Assembly (NCBI RefSeq): GCF_004118855.1
Contig: NZ_PDKF01000004.1
Coordinates: 335,604 to 399,603 of the forward strand
Length of the DNA: 64,000 bases
Direction: 5' to 3'
Source of the DNA: Arcobacter sp. CECT 8983
GTDB taxonomy: Bacteria > Campylobacterota > Campylobacteria > Campylobacterales > Arcobacteraceae
In this document: positions 44,001 through 52,302 of the stretch, one piece after another
Layout of the letters: every line of letters begins with the position of its first letter
How positions within the stretch are numbered: the stretch's first letter is position 1
The notes under the pieces: model-generated
What the model was told of the DNA's origin: nothing
The model's database searches: none
What the model saw: the letters and a program-made list of their open reading frames with translations, nothing else
Program-made: the position numbers and the translations under genes

Positions 44001-44203
44001 TTGTTGTTGATTACACTAAAAAGATTCTTGATTTTCAAAGAATGAATGAAGAACCAGAAGCTGCTTTTTTAAATTATATAAATAATGAAAAAGATATTTT
44101 CTATAAAGTTAGAGATAATCTTGATACATTTATGACTAAAGAAAATAAAGATATTAAAGAAATAGCAGTTACTGTTAACCAAATGATGGTATCATTATTA
44201 TAA
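41003..44203 (+). CDS. gdhB: NAD-specific glutamate dehydrogenase, large type
   Basis: This 1066-residue enzyme oxidises glutamate to 2-oxoglutarate and ammonia with NAD+. It is of the large class, about 115 kDa, with long N- and C-terminal extensions around a catalytic core. The core contains LRMSKISRGGLRWSDRHEDYRQEVKSLM, DGSKGGFV with the catalytic lysine, GYGHKDLGITARGA and the nucleotide-binding VGIGSMSGDVFGNGL. VSEGGNLGFTQKARIEYAL is also typical. AAAGGAT precedes the ATG. A small membrane protein gene follows. Together with aspartase it fits amino-acid catabolism. Confidence 0.92.
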   Translation: MATTSSDMNAICSQLLTPNDLEISNELLEKVMKTNIVTQIEDVNGSYSIKIYSKKQIFLSETTPILHDIGFVIVDEVTYNIQNNKNMVFVSRFNLKLKDKTEEKKINNAKENLESIITTCLKDSSMDHSQVFSLVYNQNFDLRYITLVRAFIEYIDQAVLTINSETILHTFVTHHKITDYFVKYFCTKFNPKIKKRESELSKLEEVISEEIKQIPQITDDKILKLTFSFLDSLLRTNFYLNKETIAFKIDGKKFGQNLKGIQPNFENFVYHSDFYGVHLRMSKISRGGLRWSDRHEDYRQEVKSLMITQEGKNSIIIPDGSKGGFVINKETSEVTKEYFKEIYSLYINSNLDLVDNMVDGKVVINPEVVNYDGEDPYFVVAADKGTAAMSDVANEIAIQRNYWLGDAFASGGSNGYGHKDLGITARGAIMSTKRFFIEKGIDIYKDEVSIVGIGSMSGDVFGNGLIESDKFKLLAAISHKDIFIDPNPDLEVSYKERKRLFESKNGGWKNYNTKLISAGGGIFNRSDKEIELSPQIKKLVGTTKKTVSGEELCRMLLTMEVDLLFNGGVGTYVKASDENSIDIGDKQNEAVRVDATDIKAKIVSEGGNLGFTQKARIEYALSGGRINIDGIDNAGGVDTSDHEVNLKILLNAISVTDNICKEETQSTLNSMTDQVVNLVLQSTYNQALAISIDERFSRKYQNDFLKVIEVLEENVEAFDRRSFFIPKRENINEVVDIDGSIVRPVICSLFSYSKIFVKKILLESTLVDEQFALRYLYKYFPKSFVGAYEHELLTHPLKREIIATKMADVILNSQGCTFVSDYLKLGHERFLLKIKSYLIAKQLFGAKEIRQKIYSQDYIMDVECQYKLIGKLEYTLYASTKWMVKYLKKNQLDATHILDHKEELFSLLEQVHQQKAENYIKGDEVFNQFFTVIDYLRFAIPAITIKSSTSHSFKDVVTLFYLLVHEFNILDIIIALNKVKIANRNDMVLRNQVLQFIDFIVVDYTKKILDFQRMNEEPEAAFLNYINNEKDIFYKVRDNLDTFMTKENKDIKEIAVTVNQMMVSLL

Positions 44204-44263
44204 AGTTGACTTAATTTTTATTATAAGTTAACATAATATATATTAAGAAAAAAAGGAGTTATC

Positions 44264-44473
44264 ATGAAAAGTAATATGGATGATGAATTATCTTTAGATA
44301 AAATTGATGATTATAATGACAAAGAATCAAAACAAAAAAGAAATACAGTTAGACTTGTAGTTGTATTTTGTTTATTAGTTGGTGCTTTCTTTGCATATTT
44401 AAAATATAATAGTGTTCCTGATGATTATGTTGGAACTAAAGAAGCACCAGGTATAGATACAAGTAAAAAATAG
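44264..44473 (+). CDS. Small single-pass membrane protein, unknown
   Basis: The 69-residue product has an acidic cytoplasmic N-terminus (about 1-25), one membrane segment (TVRLVVVFCLLVGAFFAYL) and a 20-residue C-terminal tail (VPDDYVGTKEAPG) that is probably periplasmic. AAAGGAG lies before the ATG. It does not match a family I know. It may be co-transcribed with gdhB. Confidence 0.6.
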   Translation: MKSNMDDELSLDKIDDYNDKESKQKRNTVRLVVVFCLLVGAFFAYLKYNSVPDDYVGTKEAPGIDTSKK

Positions 44474-44549
44474 ATTTTTTTGTGAAGCCCTAGAATAGAT
44501 TGTTAAAATAAATTAGAGTATAATATTTTAATAAATCTTTAGGGCATTC

Positions 44550-45317
44550 ATGAATATTAAAAAGTTTAACTTTTGTAAGTTTTCTACCTTATTATCAATT
44601 GTATTATTAGCATATATTTCTACGACTACTTATATTGAGTTTTTTAGCTCAAATGGTTTTGCCTCAGATGAAATGTTTAAATTAAAAATCATCTCATTGG
44701 CAATTATATTTATTGCCTTAGCACTTATTTTTACTTTCTTTAAAATCTATAAGAAAAAATATATTGAAAAAGAGATTATTGAAAGAACACATGAAATTAT
44801 AAATGAAAATGAAAAGCTAAAAATTCACTCTCACATTGACCCTTTAACACAATGTTTAAATAAAAAATATTTTATGGAAAGATTTAATGAAGAGGTTAAA
44901 AGAGCAATTAGAGATAAACAATGTCTATCTTTAATAGTTATAAACATTGATGAGTTTAAAGCCTTCAATGATATTTATGGTCAAAATGAAGGAGATGAGT
45001 GTATCAAACTTGTGGCTAATATCTTAGTAAATCATAGCAATAGACCTAGTGATTTAGTTGCAAGATTCAAAAGCGATGAGTTTTATATTTTACTTCCAAA
45101 TACAAAAGAACCAACACTTATTGCAAATAAATGTTTAGAGTCAGTTAGAAGTTTAAATATTCCCCACGATAATTCAATAGCTTCAAATATCTTAACTATA
45201 AGTGCTGGAGTTAGTACTTTAATGCCCTTACATCCAGACCAAAAAGATGAGTTGTTATTAAAAGCAAGACATGCTTTATCTCAAGCTAAAAGACTTGGAA
45301 GAAACAGAGTAGTATAA
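44550..45317 (+). CDS. Membrane GGDEF-domain protein with degenerate signature
   Basis: This 255-residue protein has two membrane segments (about 12-30 and 46-66), a short coiled coil and a GGDEF domain (about 95-255). Many domain features are present: HIDPLTQCLNKKYF, VINIDEFKAFNDIYGQNEGDECIK and a C-terminal ALSQAKRLGRNRV. The active-site loop, however, reads RFKSDEFYIL, so the two glycines of GGDEF are replaced by Lys-Ser. It may be inactive as a cyclase and serve as a GTP or c-di-GMP receptor. A GCCCTA/TAGGGC pair flanks the 5' region and includes its ribosome binding site. Confidence 0.85.
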   Translation: MNIKKFNFCKFSTLLSIVLLAYISTTTYIEFFSSNGFASDEMFKLKIISLAIIFIALALIFTFFKIYKKKYIEKEIIERTHEIINENEKLKIHSHIDPLTQCLNKKYFMERFNEEVKRAIRDKQCLSLIVINIDEFKAFNDIYGQNEGDECIKLVANILVNHSNRPSDLVARFKSDEFYILLPNTKEPTLIANKCLESVRSLNIPHDNSIASNILTISAGVSTLMPLHPDQKDELLLKARHALSQAKRLGRNRVV

Positions 45318-45328
45318 GCTACTACTCT
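45306..45328. terminator. 9-bp bidirectional hairpin between GGDEF and globin genes
   Basis: AGAGTAGTA and TACTACTCT form a perfect stem with a 5-base loop spanning the stop of the GGDEF gene and the stop of the convergent globin gene. No clear T-run follows. Confidence 0.5.
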
Positions 45329-45759
45329 TCGTCGTGTGTATTCATCATCCAAATTGAAAATATATCAATATAGTTCCAAAAAGATTGTTTTAGTTCTTCA
45401 TCTAAATCAAGAGTATTTAAAACCATAATATAAGATTCTAACCAGATTCTTCTAGCTTCTTGCGTAATAGCAAATGGCATATGTCTTGCAACCATTCTTG
45501 GAGCACCTCTACTCATATCAAAATATCTAGGGCCTCCACAAATTTGTATAAAGAAGTCAGCAGAGTGCTTTTTAGCCATCTCAAAACCTTCATCTGTAGG
45601 TGGGAACAGTCCTCTAATATTACTTTGTCTTAATAAATCATAGTGGTCAGAAACCATTTTTCTCATGCCTTCTTCACCTAAAGCTTCTAATATTTTTGGA
45701 TTTGGTAAAGATACTTGAGGTCTAGTTCCTATTTGTGCGGGTGTTATGTTATATTGCAT
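45322..45759 (-). CDS. Truncated haemoglobin-like globin
   Basis: The 145-residue protein resembles group II/III truncated globins. MVSDHYDLLRQSNIRGLFPP gives the B-E region, KHSADFFIQICGGPRYFDMSRG the E helix and loop, ARHMPFAITQEARRIWLESY the proximal histidine (F8) and the conserved Trp of helix G. Such proteins bind O2 or NO and can protect from nitrosative stress. The N-terminal 20 residues (ITPAQIGTRPQVSLPNP) are an extension. It stands between the GGDEF gene and ciaB, leftward, as part of or next to the ciaB transcript. Confidence 0.82.
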   Translation of the reverse strand: MQYNITPAQIGTRPQVSLPNPKILEALGEEGMRKMVSDHYDLLRQSNIRGLFPPTDEGFEMAKKHSADFFIQICGGPRYFDMSRGAPRMVARHMPFAITQEARRIWLESYIMVLNTLDLDEELKQSFWNYIDIFSIWMMNTHDEE

Positions 45760-45831
45760 TATTATATTCCTAATTTAAAATTTGAAAAAATATACAACAT
45801 TTTATTTATAAGTTTTAGAAAGTTTGTAAAC

Positions 45832-45857
45832 TAAATAAGGTCTTTCAACCTTATTTA
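45832..45857 (-). terminator. 10-bp hairpin at the ciaB stop
   Basis: TAAATAAGGT and ACCTTATTTA form a perfect 10-bp stem with a 6-base loop that overlaps the ciaB stop codon. There is little T-run afterwards, so read-through into the globin gene is possible. Confidence 0.4.
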
Positions 45858-47725
45858 ATATAGTTAGATTTTTTATCTTCTTTGTCTAGTTCTTGTCCTA
45901 TCTCTTTATATCTATTGAAATAAAACTCTACAAAGGCTTTGATTTTTGAATCATTAGGCATAAAGTATTTAGACTCTTTTTTTGCAAAGTTCGCTAAGAA
46001 TATTGTTGCATCTTTTTTATCTAAATAGTGTTTTGCTAAATCAGTGTATGTTTTAACATACCATTGTTTTAACTTTTTAATTTTTGAAGTTGATAAATCA
46101 ATACTTAACTTGTCTTTTTCAAAGTCTAAGATCCCAACTGTAAATAGGGCATTTAAGTGAATAAGTCCTTCACAATAGTACGGTTGTACTTCATCTACTT
46201 CCATCCAACCTATAAGTCCTACTGCTCTTTTTATAAGGTCAATTAAAACTTGTTCTTCTAATTCTTTTTCATCATCTTCGCTATCTAGGAAAAATGAGAT
46301 AAGTCCACCAGTTGTAGCTTTAAACTCTTCTATGTTTTTAAAGTTTCCAGTTTCATTCATAAGAGTTTCTGTTTCATCATCACACCACAAGATATGTCCA
46401 TACTCATGTCCAATAGTACTTATGTCATATACTTGATGCCATTTATCAGTTTCATTGAATAAGAATTCTCTATCTTTTGTAAGTAGTTCTTGTCCAAAAA
46501 TCTCTTGGCTTAACTTTAAAAAGGGTTTTGCCCTGCTTATTTGTAAAATCTCATCAGAGAATGCAAATATCTTTTTACCTTCTTCCTTTGATACTATTTC
46601 ATCATTTGGCACAACTTGTGCAGAAAATAATCCATTAAACTCTGCTCCAAAAAATAGGGCAGGTCTTCCCACATATAATTGTACTTTGTCAAGTGATTTT
46701 AATGAGAAGTCATAAATAGCTTTGTATTCATCACTTTGCTTTACATTGTCAAAGATTTTTGCAAAGGCTGATTTTATTTTGTTTACTCTGTGGTCATTTT
46801 GTGCAAAGTGTGGATTTGTAAGTCTAATATCCCACTCTAGTGCAACTGCTTTTCTAAAATGATCTTCATAATATTCTAAAGGATGTCCTATTTGAATTGG
46901 AGATTTTATCTTCATCCAAGTTCTATCAACATCAGCCCATCTTTCTACAAGAAGATGAGTTTTATTTTCAGAGAAAGCTTTGATAAGTGCTTGAATATAT
47001 AAAATGTAATCCCATTTTTGATTATAGATTTCATCTTCTAGTTCTATAAGTGCTTCTTCAAAATCTTCTAAAGCATCAACTACAGCTGTTGTTTGTTCTT
47101 TGAAACTTTCAATATATGCTTTTGATTTATATTCATCTTTTTGTTTTACTAAAGCAGAATATGATCTATCTGCTTCAATATTATTATGTCCTAAATCAAA
47201 TAGTTTATGTTTTTTAAGGTATTCAAAAACTTTAGTTTCATTTCCATCAAACATATTTAAAAGTTCTTTGTTTACACCATTTATAATATGTGCTGTCCAA
47301 GAACTTTGCCATGATGACATTTTTAAACCAACATTATAAACACCCTCAAAAATAGCTTGATAAAAAGGAGTTAATAAGTTATTGTGTTTGATATATTCAA
47401 CTGTTTTTTTATGTTTTTCATGCCAAAAGTCTCTTACAAAGCAGTATGCTTTTTCTTGTAAGTTTATAACTTCTTCTTCATTTTTACCAAGTTTTTTAAG
47501 AACTTGAACTAAAGAATCATCTCTTAAATTAACCAATCTTGTAACAAGTGCAAGTCTAAGATTTGAATCAAGTTCTAAGTCTAAAGTTTTTGCAAACTCA
47601 TCAATAATAGTTAGTTTTTCATACTCTTCATTTTCTAAGTAAGTTATTAGTTTGTTTGTATTGTTTTTTTGTAAATCTAAATATTCGTAAACTTCTACTA
47701 AATCATTTAAAAATTTATCATTCAT
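45851..47725 (-). CDS. ciaB: Invasion antigen CiaB homologue with metallopeptidase-like motif
   Basis: This 624-residue protein matches the CiaB family of Campylobacter and Arcobacter, which was described as a secreted invasion antigen. It has no signal peptide. A thermolysin-type zinc site is visible: HEYGHILW (His440, Glu441, His444) with an EEF motif downstream (Glu466-Glu467) that would supply the third ligand, as in peptidases of the dipeptidyl peptidase III type. This suggests a zinc peptidase; that is inference from the motif. The rest is acidic and helical. AAGG-type signals lie before the start at 47725. Confidence 0.85.
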   Translation of the reverse strand: MNDKFLNDLVEVYEYLDLQKNNTNKLITYLENEEYEKLTIIDEFAKTLDLELDSNLRLALVTRLVNLRDDSLVQVLKKLGKNEEEVINLQEKAYCFVRDFWHEKHKKTVEYIKHNNLLTPFYQAIFEGVYNVGLKMSSWQSSWTAHIINGVNKELLNMFDGNETKVFEYLKKHKLFDLGHNNIEADRSYSALVKQKDEYKSKAYIESFKEQTTAVVDALEDFEEALIELEDEIYNQKWDYILYIQALIKAFSENKTHLLVERWADVDRTWMKIKSPIQIGHPLEYYEDHFRKAVALEWDIRLTNPHFAQNDHRVNKIKSAFAKIFDNVKQSDEYKAIYDFSLKSLDKVQLYVGRPALFFGAEFNGLFSAQVVPNDEIVSKEEGKKIFAFSDEILQISRAKPFLKLSQEIFGQELLTKDREFLFNETDKWHQVYDISTIGHEYGHILWCDDETETLMNETGNFKNIEEFKATTGGLISFFLDSEDDEKELEEQVLIDLIKRAVGLIGWMEVDEVQPYYCEGLIHLNALFTVGILDFEKDKLSIDLSTSKIKKLKQWYVKTYTDLAKHYLDKKDATIFLANFAKKESKYFMPNDSKIKAFVEFYFNRYKEIGQELDKEDKKSNYIK

Positions 47726-47802
47726 TTAAAACCTTTTTTTGTAGTTTGGAAGATTTTATCTAAAAATGCTTTTAGAAGAAGTAATATTTTTAAAATACAA
47801 AT

Positions 47803-47985
47803 TTAGTCTTTTTTGTAATCAATATTTCTTTTTCCACAATTAGGGCAGGGGTTTGACTCATTCATATGACAAGTAAAGCAGTATATGGTATCACAGGATT
47901 TGCAAGTTAATTTACAGTGTTTACAAACGTAAACAGGTCTTTTTTCATTTTTCCATTCTTTCTTTTTGAATATATTAAAAAACAT
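47803..47985 (-). CDS. Small zinc-ribbon protein
   Basis: The 60-residue product contains four Cys pairs or near pairs: CKHC, CKSC, CFTC and CPNC, in VYVCKHCKLTCKSCDTIYC and NPCPNCGKR. The spacing suits two zinc-binding knuckles. It is lysine-rich and without a signal peptide. No family is assigned. It is divergent from the exoprotein operon, separated by 148 bases. Confidence 0.6.
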   Translation of the reverse strand: MFFNIFKKKEWKNEKRPVYVCKHCKLTCKSCDTIYCFTCHMNESNPCPNCGKRNIDYKKD

Positions 47986-48063
47986 GGCAATCCTTCTATA
48001 TTAGTTTAATATATTAAAAGTCTTAATGTAAGTCAATGATTATAATCAATATTTCTGAATAAA

Positions 48064-48092
48064 TTGCTGTTAAAGATATTTGAAGCTATAAT
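48064..48092 (+). promoter_or_regulatory. Near-consensus sigma70 promoter of the exoprotein operon
   Basis: TTGCTG (48064-48069) and TATAAT (48087-48092) are separated by 17 bases, the optimal spacing. Transcription would start near 48099, about 35 bases before the TTG start at 48134. Confidence 0.65.
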
Positions 48093-48133
48093 CCGATTTA
48101 TAAAAAATAACCATTGTTTTAGAAGGATTGTAA

Positions 48134-51100
48134 TTGATTTTTATTTGTTCATGTTTTAGGATTCTAAAAGGTGGTAAATTTAGTTTAATCATTACTTCAA
48201 TTCTTAGTTCAACTACTTTGACTTTTGCGGCACCAGCAGGAGGAGTTGTTACTTCTGGTTCTGCAACTATCAATCAAAATAGCAATGTAACAAATATAAA
48301 TCAAACCTCTAACAAAGCAACAATCAATTGGCAAGATTTTTCTATTGGAAAAAATGAGATAGTTAATTTCAAGCAACCAAACTCTAATTCTATTACATTA
48401 AATAGAGTTATAGGAAGTGAAAAATCAATTATAAATGGTGCATTAAATGCAAATGGTCAAGTTTGGATACTAAATTCAAATGGTGTTTTATTTGGCAGAA
48501 ATGCAAGTATAAACACAAGTGGACTGCTAGCTACAACAGCAGAACTTTCTGATAAAGATTTTAATGCAGGAAATTATAATTTCAAAAATGCAACAGCAAA
48601 TTCAATTATTAATCAAGGAACAATAGAAATAGCAAATAATGGTTCTGTTATATTAGCTTCAAATGAAGTTTCAAACGAAGGAACTATTAAAGCTATTAAA
48701 GGAAGTGTTCATTTAGTTGGAGCTGATTCTTATTCAATTAATCTAAACGAAAACTCATTAGTAAATCTTAGAGTAGATAAAGGAGTACTTGATGCTATGG
48801 TTTCAAATTCTGGAACTGTAATTGCTGATGGAGGAAAGATTTATCTAACTACAAATGCAGTTGATGAATTACTAAAAGGAGTTGTAAACAACATAGGTAT
48901 TCTTGAAGCAAATAGTATTGATGATATAACAGGATATATAGAAGTTTTTGCACATGGTGGTGAGGCTTTAGTTGATGGAATTATAAGTGCAGAGGGCGGT
49001 TTTATTGAAACCTCTGCAAAAAAAATCAAGTTTTCAGATACTCTTGCTCTTAATGCAGGTTTTGGTGGTACTTGGCTTATTGACCCAAATAATATAAGAA
49101 TTGTATCTGATGCAACTGCTGAAGCAAATTTAAACAATTCTGGAGGATTATATACAACTTTAGATGATTCAACAGTTTTGCGTGCATCTACTATTGAATC
49201 TCACTTAAATAATGGGGCAAATGTTGCAGTTATAACTTCAAGTGCAGGAACAAACTTGGAAGATGGAGATATTTTTTTAGAGACAAATATCAATAAAACT
49301 TCAGGTGGTGATGCAGTTTTAACACTAAAAGCACATAGAAATATAGTATTTGCAGATAGTTATACTTCACTAACTTTATATGGTAGTATTTCAAGCAGTA
49401 GTAATAAATTAAATGTTGTATTATGGTCAGATAGTGATGGAAATAATGATGGTTCAGTTTGGATACCTAAAAACTCATCTATTTCAACAAATGGTGGAAA
49501 TGTTTGGATAGGAGGAGGAGCTGGCTCTATAACATGGAATGGAGTAACAATAGGAGACTCTTATGCAGTTGGTAGTAGTTTTTTTTCAGATGAAGGAAAA
49601 GCAATAGCAAGAGGTTCTTCAATAAATGGTAATATAAATGCAAATGGCTCAACTTCTGGTGGAGATATTTATATAAAAGGTCTTGCTAGTCAATCAAGTT
49701 ATTATACTAGTGCTAGAGGGGTTTCTATAACAGGTTCAATAATAACAAACCATCAAGGAAATATTACAATAGAAGGAACTGCAAAAGGTGCCTCTGATGC
49801 TGTTGCTATTGGAGATACTGCTTTAAGTAATGGCTCAGGTATTTTAAGAGTTGAAGACGGAACTATTTCAATAAATGGATATTCAAATAAAAGTAATGCT
49901 TCAAGTGACTCTATTTATTTAAATAATGGTTCTTATATAGAAAGTACAGGAACTGGAACATTAATAATAGATGGAAATGATGATGAAATCTCTGCTGATT
50001 CTACTTCATATATTAAAATTGCTAATTTATTGTTAAAAAATGGTTTTACTACAACCTTAACTAATGCTAATAATGATATTAAAACATTAGCTGCAACAGG
50101 TATGACTGCTTTAACATATAGTGATTTAAATGATATTACAATAGGTACTGTTGGTGGGGTTAGTGGAATAACAGCTAATGGTGATGTTAATCTTTCTTCT
50201 GGTTCTGATATTTTTGCTTATGCACCTATTTCCAATGGTTCAAATATTCTAAATCTAAATGCTACTGGAAATATATATTATGATTCAAATGAACCTGTAA
50301 ACAATGAATCTAAAAATACAGATGCTTCATCTATAATTTCTTCAAATACTTATTATACAATTAATGATTTACCAACTTTTGATAATATAAACAATAAATC
50401 TATATCTACAAATGATAAGTTATTTGATTCATCTAGTTTTGAACAAAATACCTTCGATACAGAATCACTTAGTCTTAATGACGTCTTTGGTGAAAGTAAA
50501 GTAGAAAAAAAGATTAACTCAAGTAGTTCAAATAAAAATCTTACAGAACAAAAAATTGAGACGAAAAAAGATGTTAGTTTAAATAAATCTATTGAAAATA
50601 AAGTTAATATTCAAACTTCAAACTCAACTCAAACTGAACAAAGTAGTGAATCAAATACTTCAAATGAGAGTTCAAGTGAAAATGAAACTAAAGAAAATAA
50701 AAGTTCAAAGAGTTCATCAAAGAATTTAACTGAAAATGAACTTGCTCAAAATACTTATGAGTTAGATGAAGCTCAAATTGAAATTCGTGTTGATGAAAAT
50801 GGAAAGATAGTTTTTAGTAAATCTGAAATTGAAGTACGAGTTACAGCTACTGGAAAATTAATCTTTTCAAGTAGTACAAAAGATGTATTAGCGACAATGG
50901 GATTGGCAATAAAGAAAATATCTTTAAAAGACAATAAAATTGAAATTGCAATTACAGATAAAAAAGATACTTCTAAATATAGTGCAACTTTAACAAATGG
51001 TAAACCTTTGCCAAAATATTTAAAAATAGATACTAAAACAGGAAAAATAAATGGAGTTTTACCTAAAGGTGTTAAAGAAACAAAAATTAGTATAAAAGCA

Positions 51101-51157
51101 CTAAGTAAAGATAAAACAGTTAGAGTTTTAAATTTAAAAATGGAGATTAAAATATGA
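48134..51157 (+). CDS. Filamentous-haemagglutinin-type exoprotein (TpsA-like)
   Basis: The 1007-residue protein has a signal peptide ending around TLTFA and a TPS/FHA secretion domain (about 34-200; NWQDFSIGKNEIVNF, VWILNSNGVLFGRNA, GLLATTAEL). A beta-helix-like Asn/Gly/Ser region extends to about 700. A Ser/Asn/Glu-rich low-complexity stretch (about 735-870) follows, and a C-terminal Ig-like part (YSATLTNGKPLPKYLKID). Residues near 877 and 895 are a short tandem repeat (IEIRVDENGKIVF / IEVRVTATGKLIF). It starts with TTG, AAGGAT lying five bases upstream; no in-frame ATG precedes the signal peptide. A TpsB exporter gene is not in the window. An adhesin or matrix protein is likely. Confidence 0.82.
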   Translation: MIFICSCFRILKGGKFSLIITSILSSTTLTFAAPAGGVVTSGSATINQNSNVTNINQTSNKATINWQDFSIGKNEIVNFKQPNSNSITLNRVIGSEKSIINGALNANGQVWILNSNGVLFGRNASINTSGLLATTAELSDKDFNAGNYNFKNATANSIINQGTIEIANNGSVILASNEVSNEGTIKAIKGSVHLVGADSYSINLNENSLVNLRVDKGVLDAMVSNSGTVIADGGKIYLTTNAVDELLKGVVNNIGILEANSIDDITGYIEVFAHGGEALVDGIISAEGGFIETSAKKIKFSDTLALNAGFGGTWLIDPNNIRIVSDATAEANLNNSGGLYTTLDDSTVLRASTIESHLNNGANVAVITSSAGTNLEDGDIFLETNINKTSGGDAVLTLKAHRNIVFADSYTSLTLYGSISSSSNKLNVVLWSDSDGNNDGSVWIPKNSSISTNGGNVWIGGGAGSITWNGVTIGDSYAVGSSFFSDEGKAIARGSSINGNINANGSTSGGDIYIKGLASQSSYYTSARGVSITGSIITNHQGNITIEGTAKGASDAVAIGDTALSNGSGILRVEDGTISINGYSNKSNASSDSIYLNNGSYIESTGTGTLIIDGNDDEISADSTSYIKIANLLLKNGFTTTLTNANNDIKTLAATGMTALTYSDLNDITIGTVGGVSGITANGDVNLSSGSDIFAYAPISNGSNILNLNATGNIYYDSNEPVNNESKNTDASSIISSNTYYTINDLPTFDNINNKSISTNDKLFDSSSFEQNTFDTESLSLNDVFGESKVEKKINSSSSNKNLTEQKIETKKDVSLNKSIENKVNIQTSNSTQTEQSSESNTSNESSSENETKENKSSKSSSKNLTENELAQNTYELDEAQIEIRVDENGKIVFSKSEIEVRVTATGKLIFSSSTKDVLATMGLAIKKISLKDNKIEIAITDKKDTSKYSATLTNGKPLPKYLKIDTKTGKINGVLPKGVKETKISIKALSKDKTVRVLNLKMEIKI

Positions 51158-52302
51158 ATAGAAAAAATTATCTAATTTTTTCAGGAATTTTAATATTATG
51201 TATTATTAGTTTTATATATTATAAACTTGAATATTCAAAAAATATATTTGCTCAAATTGTTTCTAAAGTAGGAGAAGTTAATTTAGTTGATGAAAATGGA
51301 GAACTACTAAAAAAGGTTGAAGCAGGGTATAAAATAAAAGTAGGAGAATTTCTTGAAACAAAAGATAAATCTTCTGCAACCATAAAGTTTGTTGATAACT
51401 CAATTGTAATTATTTCAGAAAAATCCTTGGTTGCTATGAAAAAGTTAAAATATGATGAAAACTCTAAACAAGCTATTACAAATCTTCTTCTTTTAAAAGG
51501 AAAGGTTGAATCTACAGTAACCAACCAAGATACCTTTGGTTCAGAATATAAAGTAATAACCCCAACACTTCAACTTGCAGTTAGGGGAACTATATTTAAT
51601 GTTGCAGTTGAAGATGATGAGTCAAGGGCTTTTGTAACAGAAGGAAAAATTGAAGCTTCAGATGGAAATAAATCTTTAATGTTAAATACTGGGTATGGTG
51701 TAGTTGTAAATGATGAAATCAAATTAAGCTCACCAATTAAGCTTCTTAATAAACCAACAGTAGATTTAAATGAATTAAGCATTAAGTATTATAAAAAGTA
51801 TATATCTTGGAAAGAGCTTGAAAATGCAGTTAAATATCATGTTCAAATCTTTGCTACTTCAAAATACAATACTTTGATTCATGATAAATATGTAAATAGT
51901 ACAGAACTAAGTATAGATGATTTAAAAGATGGAAAATATAAAATAAACATACAAGCAGTTGATAAGTATGGATTAGAAGGATTTAGAATTGAAGAGTATT
52001 TTGATGTTAAATCTAATCCTCTTCCACCAAAAATAAAAAATGCAAAAATTGATGAAGAAACAAAAATGATTTTATTTAATTGGGAAAAATCACAAGAAGC
52101 TAATAAGTATATAATAGAAATCTCAAAAACTAGAAGTTTTGATAATGTATTAATTAGAGTAACTAATTTAAAATCCTCATTAGATAGTATGTCACTACCT
52201 TTACAAAAAGGAAATTACTTCATTAGAATGTCAAGTGTTGATAATGCAGGAGTTAGAGGACCTTATAGCCAAATGTATCCTTTTAAAGTAGAAAAAAGAT
52301 GA
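51154..52302 (+). CDS. FecR-domain protein with fibronectin-like repeats
   Basis: This 382-residue protein has an N-terminal membrane anchor (about 5-23), then a FecR domain in the periplasm (about 35-170). The FecR domain shows SATIKFVDNSIVIISEKS, LLLKGKVES, TPTLQLAVRGTIFNV and VTEGKIEAS, the usual FecR pattern. Two fibronectin-III-like modules follow (ISWKELENAVKYHVQI and FNWEKSQEANKYIIEI). Classic FecR binds an iron-regulated receptor and an ECF sigma factor, but this form goes with CHASE2 cyclases and no sigma gene. It overlaps both neighbours by 4 bases, so all three are coupled. Confidence 0.85.
   Translation: MNRKNYLIFSGILILCIISFIYYKLEYSKNIFAQIVSKVGEVNLVDENGELLKKVEAGYKIKVGEFLETKDKSSATIKFVDNSIVIISEKSLVAMKKLKYDENSKQAITNLLLLKGKVESTVTNQDTFGSEYKVITPTLQLAVRGTIFNVAVEDDESRAFVTEGKIEASDGNKSLMLNTGYGVVVNDEIKLSSPIKLLNKPTVDLNELSIKYYKKYISWKELENAVKYHVQIFATSKYNTLIHDKYVNSTELSIDDLKDGKYKINIQAVDKYGLEGFRIEEYFDVKSNPLPPKIKNAKIDEETKMILFNWEKSQEANKYIIEISKTRSFDNVLIRVTNLKSSLDSMSLPLQKGNYFIRMSSVDNAGVRGPYSQMYPFKVEKR

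Noticed and set aside
44487-44545. GCCCTA/TAGGGC long-range pair that could mask the ribosome binding site of the KSDEF gene
   Set aside because: Only 6 bp with a loop of about 50 bases; too weak to call a regulatory structure without conservation data.
48070-48273. 67-codon minus-strand frame across the exoprotein promoter
   Set aside because: It overlaps the promoter and signal peptide region of the exoprotein gene, and no ribosome binding site is seen.
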